The notes under the pieces are model-generated. The model had not been told where the DNA came from, searched no databases, and worked only from the letters and a program-made list of their open reading frames with translations. 64,000 nucleotides of DNA from an uncultured Niabella sp. (GTDB taxonomy: Bacteria > Bacteroidota > Bacteroidia > Chitinophagales > Chitinophagaceae), in NCBI GenBank assembly GCA_934486785.1, contig CAKSQK010000003.1:62001-126000 (forward strand), in the 5' to 3' direction. The translations under genes and the position numbers were made by a program. Shown in pieces: positions 6,549 through 15,271 of the stretch; within the stretch, counting starts at the first letter, position 1; each line of letters opens with the position of its first letter.

Positions 6549-9167
6549 TTACCCCATTGCAGTTAGCGCTTCTTTCAGCAATTTTATCTTTTCTTCAGCG
6601 TCAGCTTTTTTCCTGCGCTCCAGTTCCACCACTTCGGGCCTGGCATTTTGTACAAACTTTTCATTGCCCAGCTTTTTTTCCACGCTTATAAGAAATCCTT
6701 CAAAGTGCTTCAGCTCTTTTTCCAGTTGTTCTTTTTGGGATGAAGTGTCTAAAGCTGTTTGCGGCTGCACGTATAATTTGTCTTTACCAACCAGCACAGT
6801 CACGCATTGCTCCACCATTTTATCAGTAAATTCAAGCGTTTCAATATTCACCTGTTTTTGCAAAATGCCGGCTATAGCCTGGTAGTTGCCAGTATAAGCT
6901 GTGTGCACAAAAAGGTTTACCGGCTCTTTGCTTTTGATATTATTTTTTACCCTTGCATCCCTGATGGCAGAAATGCTTTGTTTCAACAATTCGCCCTGCG
7001 ACAGGATGTTTTCATCATAACCGTCAATAGCCGCAAATTGTGCAACGCTGAGGCTTTGGTTTTCTGCGTTCAGCAGCGAATATATTTCTTCGGTAACAAA
7101 AGGCATGTAAGGGTGCAGCAACTGCATCAGTTGTTCAAAAAAGTAAACGGTTTTGTTGTAAACCTCTGCGCTTATTGGCTGATCGGCTGCGGGTTTAGCC
7201 CACTCAAGGTACCAGCTACAAAAGTCATCCCAAATAAGCGAGTAAATAGTTTTTAATGCTTCGCTTAACTTAAATTGAGCATGTAGTAACTCCACTTCTT
7301 TTTTGACCTGGTTCAGTCGGCTTTCAAACCATGTGGCAGCAAAGCTTCCGTGGGTTTGCGGCTCATCTTCCTTTATTCTTGCAGCCCACATTTTCACCAG
7401 CTTTAGTGCGTTCCAGATTTTATTATTAAAATTGCGACCCTGCTCCAGCGAGCTTTCATCAAATAAAAGATCGTTACCTGCCGGCGATGAGATCATGATG
7501 CCAAAACGAACGGCGTCTGCGCCATAAGTATCAATCAGGTTCAGCAGGTCGGGGGAGTTCCCTAACTGCTTCGACATTTTTCTTCCCTGGCTATCGCGCA
7601 CCATGCCGGTGAAGTACACGTGGCGGAAAGGAATTTCTTTTTCATATTCCAAACCGGCCATTACCATGCGCGCCACCCAAAAGAAAATAATATCCTGACC
7701 AGTCACTAAAACCGAAGTGGGATAATAATATTTAATGTCTTCATTACCTGGGTTAGTAATGCCCTTAAAAACTTCGCTGGGCCAGAGCCAGGAAGAAAAC
7801 CAGGTGTCAAGGACGTCGCTGTCTTGTATAAGATCATCCATCGTCCATCGCCCATTGTTAATTTTAGCAAGAGCTTCTTCCTTGGTTTCGGCAACAATAC
7901 AGGTGCCATCGGGCGCGTACCACGCAGGTATTTGCTGGCCCCACCAAAGCTGGCGGCTTATGCACCAGTCTTTTACATTTTCTAGCCAGTGCCTGTAAGT
8001 GGCCAAAAACCTGTCGCCTGGGTGAATTTTAATGTCGCCATCTACAACTGCTTTCAATGCAGGTTCTGCCAGGTCTTTCATTTTTAAAAACCACTGTGTG
8101 GATATTTTTGGTTCTACCACTGCCTGGCTTCTTTGAGAAAAACCATTCTTATTTACGATGTCCTCTACTTTTGCCAGATACCCTGCTTTTTCAAGGTCAT
8201 GAGTAATTTGTTTTCTTACAGCAAACCTGTCCTGACCAATGTACAGTTGTGCAGCTTCGCTCAGTGTGCCGTCGTCGTTCAGCGTATCTATTACTTCAAG
8301 ATTGTGTTTTAAACCAATGTTATAATCGTTAATGTCATGAGCGGGAGTAATCTTTAAAGCGCCTGTGCCAAAATCTTTATCAACATATTCATCAAAAATA
8401 ACAGGCACGCGACGATTGATGAGTGGCACAAAAGCATAAGCACCCTGCAGGTGTTGGTATCGCTCATCATGTGGGTTTACACAAATAGCAGTATCGCCCA
8501 AAATCGTTTCGGGGCGTGTGGTAGCTACAGTGATATGGCCATCCGTTCCGTCTAATTTATACCGAACATAATACAGTTTGCTTTGAACTTCTTTATATTC
8601 AACTTCTTCATCGCTCAAAGCCGTTTTGGCCACAGGGTCCCAGTTAATCATGCGTGCACCCCGGTAAATCAAACCTTTGTTATAAAGATCTATAAATACT
8701 TTAATTACTGCTTTGTAATAGTGGTCGTCCATCGTAAAGGTTACCCTGTCCCAATCTACGCTGCAGCCCAGTCTCTCAATTTGGTTGTAAATGATGCCGC
8801 CATATTTTTCTTTCCATTCAAAAGCGTATTTGAGAAACTCTTCGCGGGTCAATGTGTTTTTATCAATGCCTTTTTCATCTTTCAGCATTTGAACCACTTT
8901 TGCTTCAGTGGCGATAGAAGCATGATCACTACCCGGAACCCAGCAGGCGTTGTAACCGCTCATCCGGGCGCGGCGAACAAGGATGTCCTGTACCGTTTCA
9001 TTAAGCGTGTGGCCCATGTGTAACACACCCGTTACGTTAGGGGGTGGTATCACTATAGTGAAAGGGGGCCGCCCGTCCGGCGTACTTTTAAAATATTTTT
9101 TTTGTTTCCAATGTGCTGTCCACTTAGCTTCAATTGCCGCAGGCTCAAAATTTTTCGTCAATTCCAT
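6549..9167 (-). CDS. valS: Valine--tRNA ligase
   Basis: An 872-residue class I synthetase. The HIGH motif appears as HMGH at residues 50-53 after PPPNVTGVL, and KMSKS appears as KMSKQ near residue 528. Between them lie the CP1 editing domain (TTRPETILGDTAICV near 215) and the WCISRQLWWGQQIPAW zinc-region motif. The C-terminus ends in the valyl-specific coiled-coil arm rich in Glu/Lys. Length is normal for the compact bacterial form. It charges tRNA-Val and hydrolyses mis-formed Thr-tRNA-Val. Start ATG 9167 has an exact TAnnTTTG box only 7 nt upstream, so the mRNA leader should be very short. Confidence 0.98.
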   Translation of the reverse strand: MELTKNFEPAAIEAKWTAHWKQKKYFKSTPDGRPPFTIVIPPPNVTGVLHMGHTLNETVQDILVRRARMSGYNACWVPGSDHASIATEAKVVQMLKDEKGIDKNTLTREEFLKYAFEWKEKYGGIIYNQIERLGCSVDWDRVTFTMDDHYYKAVIKVFIDLYNKGLIYRGARMINWDPVAKTALSDEEVEYKEVQSKLYYVRYKLDGTDGHITVATTRPETILGDTAICVNPHDERYQHLQGAYAFVPLINRRVPVIFDEYVDKDFGTGALKITPAHDINDYNIGLKHNLEVIDTLNDDGTLSEAAQLYIGQDRFAVRKQITHDLEKAGYLAKVEDIVNKNGFSQRSQAVVEPKISTQWFLKMKDLAEPALKAVVDGDIKIHPGDRFLATYRHWLENVKDWCISRQLWWGQQIPAWYAPDGTCIVAETKEEALAKINNGRWTMDDLIQDSDVLDTWFSSWLWPSEVFKGITNPGNEDIKYYYPTSVLVTGQDIIFFWVARMVMAGLEYEKEIPFRHVYFTGMVRDSQGRKMSKQLGNSPDLLNLIDTYGADAVRFGIMISSPAGNDLLFDESSLEQGRNFNNKIWNALKLVKMWAARIKEDEPQTHGSFAATWFESRLNQVKKEVELLHAQFKLSEALKTIYSLIWDDFCSWYLEWAKPAADQPISAEVYNKTVYFFEQLMQLLHPYMPFVTEEIYSLLNAENQSLSVAQFAAIDGYDENILSQGELLKQSISAIRDARVKNNIKSKEPVNLFVHTAYTGNYQAIAGILQKQVNIETLEFTDKMVEQCVTVLVGKDKLYVQPQTALDTSSQKEQLEKELKHFEGFLISVEKKLGNEKFVQNARPEVVELERRKKADAEEKIKLLKEALTAMG

Positions 9168-9174
9168 AAGGTTG

Positions 9175-9182
9175 CAAATATA
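9175..9182 (-). promoter_or_regulatory. -7 box of valS
   Basis: Minus-strand TATATTTG, exact TAnnTTTG, 7 nt before the ATG at 9167. Transcription would start at or next to the initiation codon. Confidence 0.4.
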
Positions 9183-9271
9183 AATTCAAATTATGATTTG
9201 GCGGCTACGGGTATGTTTGTATAAAATGTAGTTAAATATCCGGCACCCTCTATTTTGGCTGCGATTTTCTA

Positions 9272-9279
9272 TATTTTTG
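9272..9279 (+). promoter_or_regulatory. -7 box of the glycine-rich exported protein
   Basis: TATTTTTG, an exact TAnnTTTG, 15 nt before ATG 9295. It overlaps a TTG at 9277 that would otherwise be read as an upstream start, which argues for ATG 9295 as the true start. Confidence 0.45.
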
Positions 9280-9294
9280 TTCAAACTAAAATTT

Positions 9295-9774
9295 ATGAAA
9301 AAGATTTTTTTAACCTCTGTCTGCTGCTTTGCGGCTTTTTTCCTTTTTGCACAATCTGCAAGCGATACCATCGAAATTAAAAAGTCATTTTGGGGAACCA
9401 CTTTCACCAAAAGCGGGGAGACTCTGAAAATGAAGAATCTGCTCGATCTGACAAAAAGCAATTCGGTTGCTTACGGCCAGATAAAAAAGGCGAGAAATAA
9501 GAATGTCGTCGGATCTATTTTCGGAGGCGTTGGCGGCTTTTTAGTAGGCTACACGGTTGGAACGGCCATCGCCGGAAAAGATCCCAACTGGGCTGTCGCA
9601 GGCGCGGGTGCCGGTTTAATCGGGGCAGGCTTGATTTTTTCTGCGAGTGCAGGTAAATATGCCAAAAAAGGTGTGCAAACCTATAATCAGGGTTTGCGGA
9701 CTACCGGTGCCTCTAAAGTTACGTTACAGGGTGTTGTTGCCGCAAACAAAGTAGGTGTAAGGCTTTCGTTTTAA
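9295..9774 (+). CDS. Exported protein of unknown function with glycine-zipper segment
   Basis: 159 residues from ATG 9295. A signal peptide (MKKIFLTSVCCFAAFFLFAQ, cleavage after AQ or AQSA) is followed by a short polar domain. A pair of Gly/Ala-rich hydrophobic stretches (VVGSIFGGVGGFLVGYTVG and AVAGAGAGLIGAGLIFSASA, about residues 73-122) looks like a glycine-zipper hairpin as found in outer-membrane or lipoprotein-associated proteins. The C-terminus ends in VGVRLSF, a terminal aromatic common in outer-membrane proteins. I do not recognise a family. A TTG 18 nt upstream is in frame but lies in the predicted -7 box. Confidence 0.8.
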   Translation: MKKIFLTSVCCFAAFFLFAQSASDTIEIKKSFWGTTFTKSGETLKMKNLLDLTKSNSVAYGQIKKARNKNVVGSIFGGVGGFLVGYTVGTAIAGKDPNWAVAGAGAGLIGAGLIFSASAGKYAKKGVQTYNQGLRTTGASKVTLQGVVAANKVGVRLSF

Positions 9775-9829
9775 CGCTCCCAACGTTGGTCAGGTTTTTA
9801 TAATGTTATTGCCTCTCTTTTTGCACCGG

Positions 9830-9846
9830 CCCATCAAATTGATGGG
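9830..9846. promoter_or_regulatory. Perfect palindrome before the N-acetylmuramidase gene
   Basis: CCCATCAAATTGATGGG, 8-bp arms around one central base. It ends 17 nt before a TAnnTTTG box and its right arm supplies a TTG (9839-9841) near the -33 position (22-nt spacing). A one-base loop makes it a poor RNA hairpin, so a protein operator is the better reading. Confidence 0.45.
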
Positions 9847-9863
9847 AGCTGAAAGTATTTTAT

Positions 9864-9871
9864 TAAATTTG
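9864..9871 (+). promoter_or_regulatory. -7 box of the N-acetylmuramidase gene
   Basis: TAAATTTG, exact TAnnTTTG, 38 nt before ATG 9910. Confidence 0.4.
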
Positions 9872-9909
9872 GGAAGCAATCATTTTGTTAACTATAAAAA
9901 ACCAGAGCC

Positions 9910-10584
9910 ATGCCCAAATCAGTCTTAACTCATCAGGATTTTTCAGACGCCGCCGCCATTTTAAATTGTTCTGTAGCTGCTATCAAAGCAGTTGCCGAAG
10001 TGGAATCAAGCGGTGGTGGTTTTCTTTCAACAGGAGAGCCTAAGATATTATTTGAACGGCATATCTTTTCCTCACGTACCCGCCATTTGTATGACCGCTC
10101 CAATCCCGGTGTATCCAACCCCAAACCTGGTGGTTATGGCGCCGTTTCCATTCAGCACAAAAGATTGCAGGAAGCAGTTTCGCTCGACAGAAATGCTGCT
10201 TTGATGTCCGCTTCGTGGGGAAAGTTTCAAATTATGGGATTTAATTATGCACTGGCAGGATTTAATTCATTGCAGGAGTTCATCACAGCGATGTATCAAT
10301 CGGAAAGACAACACCTGATTGCATTCATCCAATTCATCAAACACACTTCACTTGATGATGAATTAAGAGAATTACGATGGGCAGATTTTGCACGTAAGTA
10401 TAACGGGCCTCAATATGCTAAAAATAAATACGATACCAAACTAAATGCAGCCTATAAAAAATATGCAGCAGGTGAGAAGGCTGTGCCGCGTTCGCGTTCT
10501 ACAGCCAAGCAGCCAATGGACATTGAGGTTTTGATGAAGAAACTAAAATCCCGCGCGGCAAAGGATGTGCCGGGTTATTTTTAA
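9910..10584 (+). CDS. N-acetylmuramidase (DUF3380, phage endolysin type)
   Basis: 224 residues. The catalytic domain is the N-acetylmuramidase family first characterised in Salmonella phage SPN1S endolysin: helical N-terminus with AIKAVAEVESSGGGF, where the first Glu is the likely catalytic acid, then GEPKILFERHIFS, where the second Glu follows, and the GGYGAVSIQHKRL and ASWGKFQIMGFNY segments. It would cut the beta-1,4 bond between MurNAc and GlcNAc. No signal peptide, transmembrane segment or binding domain is visible, as in phage endolysins, and no holin or other phage gene is nearby. It may be a captured phage gene or a toxin/lysis effector. A palindrome and -7 box precede it. Confidence 0.87.
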   Translation: MPKSVLTHQDFSDAAAILNCSVAAIKAVAEVESSGGGFLSTGEPKILFERHIFSSRTRHLYDRSNPGVSNPKPGGYGAVSIQHKRLQEAVSLDRNAALMSASWGKFQIMGFNYALAGFNSLQEFITAMYQSERQHLIAFIQFIKHTSLDDELRELRWADFARKYNGPQYAKNKYDTKLNAAYKKYAAGEKAVPRSRSTAKQPMDIEVLMKKLKSRAAKDVPGYF

Positions 10585-10590
10585 TGCTAT

Positions 10591-11307
10591 CTATAAGTGC
10601 AGGTAATAATCTTTTAGCAATTGCACAAATGCTGCGGAGTACACCCCTTTTTCTTTGATCATCATTTTCCCCGCAGGTTGTTGTCCTTCAGAAAAGCTTC
10701 CTTCAACCATAATACGGAATGCTGAATGGTTTTCTGTTTGGTGAACAAATGTAACTTGGTTGATGAAAAGCCTTGTTTTTAATAAAGCGCCGTGTAGCGC
10801 TTTATTACGTATTGCCGGTAGCAACAAATAAAATATACCCTGTGGAGAAAGTTGTTGTTGTATGATCCGGCATAATGTATCCAACGTTAATCCTTCGCTG
10901 TGGTGTGCAATATTTTTATTTGTGTTGCTGCTTCGCAAATCTGTTTCGTAAAAGGGTGGATTACTGATGATGACCTCAAACTTTTTATCAAAACAATAGT
11001 GTCTTACATCGGCATGAATTATGTTGATTCGATCTTTCCACTGCGAAGCCGCTACATTTTCTAAAGATTGCAAATAATCTTTCTCCTGTAATTCAATGCC
11101 GTCAATGGTTGCGGAGGATTGCTGCGCCAGCATCAGGCTGAGCAGCCCTGTACCCGAACCAATGTCTAAAATATTTTTTACCGCATGGTTATTTTGAAGC
11201 CGTTTTGCAACCCATGCGCCAAACAGGCAGGAGTCTGTTGTTACCTTAATGCTGCAATGCTGCTGGTGAATGGTAAATTGCTTGAACTGAAAATAAGTAT
11301 TAGACAT
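10591..11307 (-). CDS. trmN6: tRNA1(Val) (adenine-37-N6)-methyltransferase
   Basis: 238 residues. A Rossmann SAM domain with motif I ILDIGSGTGLLSLMLAQ near residue 45-61, acidic motif II in GIELQ, and the N6-adenine signature NPPFYETD near 117-124. This fits the YfiC/TrmN6 family that makes m6A37 in one tRNA-Val isoacceptor; the assignment of tRNA target is from the family. The C-terminal part (VEGSFSEGQQPAGKMMIKEKGVYS) is also typical. It lies 15 nt after tsaD on the same strand, so two tRNA-modification genes probably share an mRNA. It converges on the lysozyme gene with a 6-nt gap. Confidence 0.9.
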   Translation of the reverse strand: MSNTYFQFKQFTIHQQHCSIKVTTDSCLFGAWVAKRLQNNHAVKNILDIGSGTGLLSLMLAQQSSATIDGIELQEKDYLQSLENVAASQWKDRINIIHADVRHYCFDKKFEVIISNPPFYETDLRSSNTNKNIAHHSEGLTLDTLCRIIQQQLSPQGIFYLLLPAIRNKALHGALLKTRLFINQVTFVHQTENHSAFRIMVEGSFSEGQQPAGKMMIKEKGVYSAAFVQLLKDYYLHL

Positions 11308-11322
11308 TTTGCGGCGTTGGTA

Positions 11323-12381
11323 TTACCATGTTGCCCTTGCTGCAGAAGGCACACTTAGCTCTGAAAACTCGCCTGCCAGGTATTTGTAATAACCTGTAAT
11401 AGCAATCATGCCTGCATTATCCGTGCAATATTGAAAATCGGGGATGAAAGTGTTCCAGTCATATTTTTCACCGGCTTCGGTAAACGCTTTTCTTAAACCG
11501 CTGTTGGCAGAAACGCCGCCGGCAATACAGAGGTCTTTAATGTTTAGGTCGTCAGCAGCTTTTTTTAATTTATTCAGCAAAATGGTAATGATGCGGTTTT
11601 GTATGGATGCGCAAATATCAGCAAGGTTGGCTTCTATAAACTGCTGCTTTTCTTCTTCGCTGGCAGCAAAGGCTTCTTTATATACCTGGCTTTTGCCGGC
11701 GTTCATTAAAAAATAAAGAATAGCAGTCTTCAACCCGCTGAAACTAAAATTGTAGCCTTCTGCTTTTGGCTCGGGAAATTGAAAGCGTTGCGGATCGCCT
11801 TCTTTGGCATATTTATCAATCAATGGCCCGCCCGGGTAGGGCAGTCCCAATAGTTTTGCAGACTTATCGAATGCTTCACCCGCGGCATCATCAATGGTTT
11901 CGCCAATGACTTTAAGCCTTGTGGGCGATTCGCACAAAACAATCTGGGTGTGGCCGCCACTTACTGTCAAACACAGGAAAGGGAACGATGGTTTTTTTTC
12001 TGCAATGAGATTGGCCAGCACGTGCGCCTGCATGTGGTTGACGGCAATGAGCGGTTTGTTTAAAGCCAGTGACAAAGATTTTGCAAACTGCCCGCCTACC
12101 AGCAAAGAACCGATGAGCCCCGGCGACTGTGTAAAGGCAATGGCATCCACATCGTGCAAATTGACGCCGGCATTTTTCAGCGCCACATCTACCACGGGTA
12201 CCATATGCTGCATGTGCGCACGCGAAGCCAGCTCGGGCACTACGCCGCCATACTGCGCATGTATAGCCTGTGTGGCAATGTGGTTGGAAAGTATTTTGCC
12301 ATCTACACAAACGCCTGCCGAGGTTTCGTCACAGCTTGATTCAATAGCCAGAATGGTGATTGCCTTGCTGATGATTAGAAT
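11323..12381 (-). CDS. tsaD: tRNA N6-adenosine threonylcarbamoyltransferase, non-canonical start
   Basis: A Kae1/Qri7-type protein. It transfers threonylcarbamoyl from TC-AMP to A37 of ANN-decoding tRNAs with TsaB and TsaE. Landmarks are LAIESSCDET at the N-terminus, the metal-binding HMQAH, the SGGHTQIV nucleotide loop, the KTAILYF region and CIAGGVSANS. The frame is open well upstream, but the first in-frame ATG, GTG or TTG is GTG 12240, which would delete the conserved ESSCDET segment and its ATP-binding part. No in-frame standard start exists between 12241 and the stop of the upstream gene; ATT 12381, ATC 12372 or ATC 12360 remain. I give ATT 12381 (352 residues); ATC 12360 would give 345. 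Upstream MacB-like gene ends about 70 nt before. Confidence 0.9.
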   Translation of the reverse strand: MLIISKAITILAIESSCDETSAGVCVDGKILSNHIATQAIHAQYGGVVPELASRAHMQHMVPVVDVALKNAGVNLHDVDAIAFTQSPGLIGSLLVGGQFAKSLSLALNKPLIAVNHMQAHVLANLIAEKKPSFPFLCLTVSGGHTQIVLCESPTRLKVIGETIDDAAGEAFDKSAKLLGLPYPGGPLIDKYAKEGDPQRFQFPEPKAEGYNFSFSGLKTAILYFLMNAGKSQVYKEAFAASEEEKQQFIEANLADICASIQNRIITILLNKLKKAADDLNIKDLCIAGGVSANSGLRKAFTEAGEKYDWNTFIPDFQYCTDNAGMIAITGYYKYLAGEFSELSVPSAARATW

Positions 12382-12451
12382 GTTTTTAAAGTGATGAAAA
12401 ATATTACCGGCGCGAATATAAAACGGGGGAAGCAGAATATAAAAAATTGTC

Positions 12452-13702
12452 TTATTTGCTTCTGATCGCTACCACCGGGTCCATCCTGGATGCCTGGATG
12501 GCGGGCACAATACCTGCAATAATGCCCACTAAAATACAGATGAGAAAAGTCCATACCATATTACCCACAGAAACAAAAACCGGGAACTCAAGCGCCTGTG
12601 TAAGCACAACTGAAAGCGCCACAACAAGCAGCAGGCCAATGATGCCGCCAATGATACACAGAAACGCCGCTTCCAGCAAAAACTCCGTAAGGATGATGCG
12701 GTTTTTGGCGCCAACGGCTTTTTTTAAACCGATTTGCGGCGTGCGTTCTTTTACCGTTACAAACATGATATTGGCCACTCCAAATAATCCTACGATCAGG
12801 CTGATGCCGCCGATAACGGCGCCGCCAATATTAAGGCCTACAAACGCTTCAGATACCTGGCCGCTGATATCGTCCATATTGTTGAGGGCAAAGTTCGATT
12901 CTGCCGAAGGGCTGATTTTCCTGATGCTGCGCATGATGCCTTCCAGCTCATCGGTTAAAGCGGGAATGGGTACCCCTTCTTTGCCTTTTACAATGATCAC
13001 GGGAGAAGTGTTCAGCTCGTTGTAAATAGTGCGCGCAAACTGAAAGGGCAGGATAACGCTTTTATCAAAATCCCAGCCGCCGGTCATTTGTTTGCCCTTT
13101 TTTTTAATCACGCCAGCCACTATGATCTTTCTTCCTTTTACTTTTATTTCTTTATTCAGCGCCAGTTCGGGCGTGGTAAAAAGTTTGGTGGCAATATCGT
13201 CACCAATTACGGCAACATTGGTTCCGTAGCTAAACTCTGCATCAGAGATCTGCCGCCCCACATTCAGGTCAAGGCTTTGAATGCTGAAATATTCATCAGT
13301 TACACCATAAAGGTTGGCATTGCTTAAAACAGAGCCGCCAAATTCCACATTGTCCTGTGTGTTGATAAACAATGCCACGTGGGCCGCGTTTTGCGATCGG
13401 TCTTTGATCTGTTTGACCTCGTGGTATTTTGGTACCGGCCTGTTTACATATTTCCACCACGGAAAATCGGGTCCGCCGCTCCAAACCCATTTGTCAATAT
13501 AAATGGTATTGTTACCCATAGCGGCAATCTCATTTTGAATATTGCGCTGCAGGCTGTTTACTGTGGCCAGCACGCCAATGATGCAAAAAATACCAATGGT
13601 TACGCCAAACAGCGAAAGGAACGTGCGAAGCTTGTTTTTCCAAAGTTCCTGCAAAGCCATTTTAAAGCTGTTGCTCACAATTTCTATGGTGCGGCGAAAC
13701 AT
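12452..13702 (-). CDS. MacB/FtsX-family ABC transporter permease
   Basis: 416 residues from ATG 13702; a GTG two codons upstream (13708) is also in frame. Topology is that of MacB-type permeases: one TM near residue 20-45 (TFLSLFGVTIGIFCIIGVLA), a large periplasmic domain to about 280, then three TMs at the C-terminus including GIVPAIQASRMDPVVAIRS, the family's conserved ending. The ATPase that would pair with it is not adjacent. Such proteins act as mechanotransmission permeases for export of macrolides, lipoproteins or peptides; the substrate is unknown. It is separated from the pectin operon by a strong terminator. Confidence 0.9.
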   Translation of the reverse strand: MFRRTIEIVSNSFKMALQELWKNKLRTFLSLFGVTIGIFCIIGVLATVNSLQRNIQNEIAAMGNNTIYIDKWVWSGGPDFPWWKYVNRPVPKYHEVKQIKDRSQNAAHVALFINTQDNVEFGGSVLSNANLYGVTDEYFSIQSLDLNVGRQISDAEFSYGTNVAVIGDDIATKLFTTPELALNKEIKVKGRKIIVAGVIKKKGKQMTGGWDFDKSVILPFQFARTIYNELNTSPVIIVKGKEGVPIPALTDELEGIMRSIRKISPSAESNFALNNMDDISGQVSEAFVGLNIGGAVIGGISLIVGLFGVANIMFVTVKERTPQIGLKKAVGAKNRIILTEFLLEAAFLCIIGGIIGLLLVVALSVVLTQALEFPVFVSVGNMVWTFLICILVGIIAGIVPAIQASRMDPVVAIRSK

Positions 13703-13770
13703 GTGCACAAAGATAAGTGAAGTTTAAGGTCACGAGGTTGTCTAGGAAAACCTGGAAAAAAAATCATAAA

Positions 13771-13802
13771 AAAAGTTCAGAGTTTAACGGCTCTGAACTT
13801 TT
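13771..13802 (-). terminator. Intrinsic terminator of the pectin/hexuronate operon
   Basis: A 12-bp stem, AAAAGTTCAGAG (13771-13782) with CTCTGAACTTTT (13791-13802) and an 8-nt loop. On the minus strand the stem runs into seven T residues and later another T-rich tract. It sits 18 nt after the exuT stop. Confidence 0.85.
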
Positions 13803-13819
13803 ATGATGCGTTTGGTAAA

Positions 13820-15268
13820 CTACAAGTCTGTAATGGGCTTGTATTTTGGAACCAGCGATTTCATGATGATCCAGCCAATCAGGTAAGCAACAGCGCAAAT
13901 GCAAAAGATAATAAAGTAGCCGGATTCAATACCTGTAAAGCCCAATACTTTCATATTGGTTGCAGAGGCATGGTCAAACAACACGCCCGAACCTTTATTG
14001 ATGAGGAATGAGCCGATACCGCCGGCCATGCCGCCAATACCTGTGATGGTGGCTACGGCATGTTTGGGGAACATATCTCCAATGGTAGAAAATAAATTAG
14101 CGCTCCAGGCCTGGTGGGCTGCGCCGGCAATACCAATAATGATCACCGGCAGCCATACAGAAATATGCCCTAAAGGCTGAGCTAATAATGCCAGCAGTGG
14201 GAAGAAGGCAAAAATGAGCATTGCCCGCATGCGTCCCATATAAGGCTGCATCTTTAATTTATCCACGAAAAAAGTGGGAAGCCATCCACCCACAATGGAG
14301 AGCATGGTAATTAAATACAATACAAATATTTGTGGCGCACTTTGGGTAGAGTCTAAGCCATATACCGAGCTAAGGTAAGCGGGCGTCCAGAAAAGGAAGA
14401 ACCACCATACACCGTCAGTCATAAATTTACCCAGCGCAAAAGCCCAGGTTTGGTTATAGCTTAGCGCCTTTGCAAAAGAAATTCTTTTTTTAGGGCCTGG
14501 GTTCTGTGCTGCCATTTCGGGCTCCAGGTCATCCTGCTGAATGTATTCCAGCTCAGATTTACTTACTCTCTTGCTCTTTTCGGGCTTGTCGTAAAGGAAA
14601 ATCCAAAATCCCATCCATACAAAACCGGTAGCACCAATAATGATAAATGCCATTTCCCAGCCCCAGGCTTTTGCTATAAAAGGAATGGTGATGGGCGCCA
14701 GTAACGCCCCTATTTGAGCGCCGGCATTAAAAATGCTGGTACTAAAGGCGCGGTCTTTTTTGGGAAAATATTCTGCCGTGGCTTTAATAGCTGCGGGAAA
14801 GTTTCCTGCCTCACCCACAGCCAGTATAAACCTGGCAAATATGAACAAAGAAACGCTGACGGTTACCACGCGGCCCACATCTCCCACGCGCGCAATGGCT
14901 TCGCGGGCACCTTCAAAACCAACCGCCCACTCGCCGGCAACAATTCCCGAAGTGGCAATGCCACAAAACGCATGTAACACAGCGCCCACAGACCATATGC
15001 CAATGGACCAAAGAAAACCTTTTTTGGTATCCATCCAGTCTACAAATTTTCCGGCAAACAGCATGGCCACCGCATAAAATATAGAAAAGAGGCCTGTCAC
15101 TGTTCCATAGTCAGAATCGGTCCAGTGAAATTCAGGGGCAATAAAATCTTTCCAAGTTAATGAAAGCACTTGCCTGTCAAGATAGTTGATGGTTGTGGCA
15201 AAAAACAGCAACGTTGTAATGGTCCAGCGGAATTTTGTGGCTCTTCCCTGCGATTTTGCGTCAGTCAT
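13820..15268 (-). CDS. exuT: Hexuronate MFS transporter
   Basis: 482 residues with 12 predicted TM helices of the ACS/ExuT branch of the major facilitator superfamily. Typical features are TTINYLDRQVLSL in TM1, the FVDWMDTKKGF loop between TM2 and TM3, and FARFILAVGEAGNFPAAIK in TM4. The long stretch between the first TMs (WAVGFEGAREAIARVGDVGRV) is an insertion seen in Bacteroidota homologues. It should import galacturonate or glucuronate, or unsaturated uronates, with protons. It is the last gene of the operon, 3 nt after eda, with a terminator behind it. Confidence 0.93.
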   Translation of the reverse strand: MTDAKSQGRATKFRWTITTLLFFATTINYLDRQVLSLTWKDFIAPEFHWTDSDYGTVTGLFSIFYAVAMLFAGKFVDWMDTKKGFLWSIGIWSVGAVLHAFCGIATSGIVAGEWAVGFEGAREAIARVGDVGRVVTVSVSLFIFARFILAVGEAGNFPAAIKATAEYFPKKDRAFSTSIFNAGAQIGALLAPITIPFIAKAWGWEMAFIIIGATGFVWMGFWIFLYDKPEKSKRVSKSELEYIQQDDLEPEMAAQNPGPKKRISFAKALSYNQTWAFALGKFMTDGVWWFFLFWTPAYLSSVYGLDSTQSAPQIFVLYLITMLSIVGGWLPTFFVDKLKMQPYMGRMRAMLIFAFFPLLALLAQPLGHISVWLPVIIIGIAGAAHQAWSANLFSTIGDMFPKHAVATITGIGGMAGGIGSFLINKGSGVLFDHASATNMKVLGFTGIESGYFIIFCICAVAYLIGWIIMKSLVPKYKPITDL

Positions 15269-15271
15269 TTT

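Noticed and set aside
8583..9023. Plus-strand frame of 146 codons inside valS
   Set aside because: It is antisense to the conserved valS coding sequence and has no family features of its own.
12447..13025. Plus-strand frame of 192 codons antisense to the MacB-like permease
   Set aside because: The low-complexity composition (Thr/Met/Pro-rich) reflects the opposite strand of hydrophobic codons; no start context or homology is visible.
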